A stretch of 64,000 bases of DNA. Origin: Salinicoccus sp. RF5 (lineage in GTDB: Bacteria; Bacillota; Bacilli; Staphylococcales; Salinicoccaceae). Below, one piece after another: positions 63,734-64,000 of the stretch; position 1 is the stretch's first letter; each line of letters begins with the position of its first letter. The DNA lies in contig NZ_JAJGRC010000002.1 in the NCBI RefSeq assembly GCF_020786625.1, positions 186,001 to 250,000 on the forward strand, given 5' to 3'. A program made the translations under genes and the position numbers. Below the pieces are notes generated by a model. It saw only the letters and a program-made list of their open reading frames with translations. It searched no databases and was not told the origin of the DNA.

Positions 63734-64000
63734 ATGGAAATATTATCGCTTATCGCCATATTTGTCGTTGGCATCGTCGTCGGCTTCATCAATATCGTCT
63801 CAGCGGGCGGTTCCATGCTTACACTGCCGATGCTCATATTCTTCGGACTGCCATCGAATGTGGCGAACGGGACGAACCGTATCGCCATACTGTTCCAGAA
63901 TGGATTTGCACTGTACCAGTTTCAGAAGAATGGGCACCTGAACTGGAAGTTTGGCCTGTTGCTGGCTATCCCGACCACCATCGCCTCGATATATGGGGCA
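63734..64000 (+). CDS. TauE/SafE family sulfite exporter-like protein (3' partial)
   Basis: ATG 63734 with TAGGAAAG upstream; 89 codons are seen before the window ends. The start reads MEILSLIAIFVVGIVVGFIN, then IVSAGGSMLTLPMLIFFGLPSNVANGTNRIAILFQN, which is the TauE/SafE signature (GGS, then NxTNR). The family exports sulfite, sulfoacetate or other organosulfur anions. The gene is monocistronic as far as visible. A different frame at 63699-63941 is a shadow. Confidence 0.85.
   Translation, partial: MEILSLIAIFVVGIVVGFINIVSAGGSMLTLPMLIFFGLPSNVANGTNRIAILFQNGFALYQFQKNGHLNWKFGLLLAIPTTIASIYGA

Overview
The window reads as chromosomal DNA of a low-to-medium-G+C Gram-positive coccus of the Staphylococcaceae, most like Salinicoccus, Jeotgalicoccus or Macrococcus. 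The signs are strong AGGAGG-type ribosome sites, GTG and TTG starts, a staphylococcal-type tagatose-6-phosphate lac operon, a CCA-less tRNA-Ala(GGC), and a G+C-rich core broken by clearly AT-rich blocks. The genus is inferred from gene content, not from any search.

Layout. 1-14.2 kb is metabolic core: a partial pRiA4b ORF-3-like protein, a MOSC protein, rocA, a MetE-C/YxjG-like methyltransferase, a minus-strand amidohydrolase plus DUF819 permease, a nonsense-interrupted glyoxalase-fold gene, tRNA-Ala, an abgB-abgT-abgA-like operon for aminoacyl-aminobenzoate-type amides, and a YjiH-like carrier. 14.2-23.7 kb is an AT-rich insert: a small membrane protein, an IS256-family element with a frameshifted transposase, then lacR and lacABCDFEG. 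23.8-28.8 kb returns to G+C-rich core with two aminotransferases, a DHA2-type MFS transporter and an ornithine-cyclodeaminase-family enzyme.

28.9-52.2 kb is a dense genome-defence island. In order: a NERD nuclease-SF1 helicase; McrB and McrC; a divergent HEPN-CBS fusion; a 917-aa protein coupled to a 1545-aa DUF1998 helicase (a Druantia type III-like DruH/DruE layout); a GIY-YIG-DUF2075 protein coupled to a MazG-like pyrophosphatase; an EVE-like-HNH nuclease; a PDDEXK_4 nuclease; a multi-pass membrane protein with a probable ATA/ATT start; a DUF262/DUF1524 GmrSD-like protein; an acyl-CoA-dehydrogenase-like enzyme; and a second copy of the PDDEXK_4 gene. Base composition changes from module to module, which suggests piecemeal gain.

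52.3-60.3 kb is a LacI-controlled catabolic locus: a divergent histidinol-dehydrogenase homologue, an SDR, the LacI regulator, an aldehyde dehydrogenase, a 141-aa unknown, a 35-aa membrane peptide, an SSS symporter and an iron alcohol dehydrogenase. Three copies of one palindromic operator mark it as a regulon. I infer uptake and stepwise oxidation of a small polyol or hydroxy-sulfonate. 60.5-64 kb holds a secreted glycerophosphodiesterase, an unknown membrane protein, a type II haloacid dehalogenase and the start of a TauE/SafE exporter.

The most interesting unit is 33.9-42.2 kb: a probable HEPN RNase fused to nucleotide-sensing CBS domains, divergent from a Druantia-like helicase operon.
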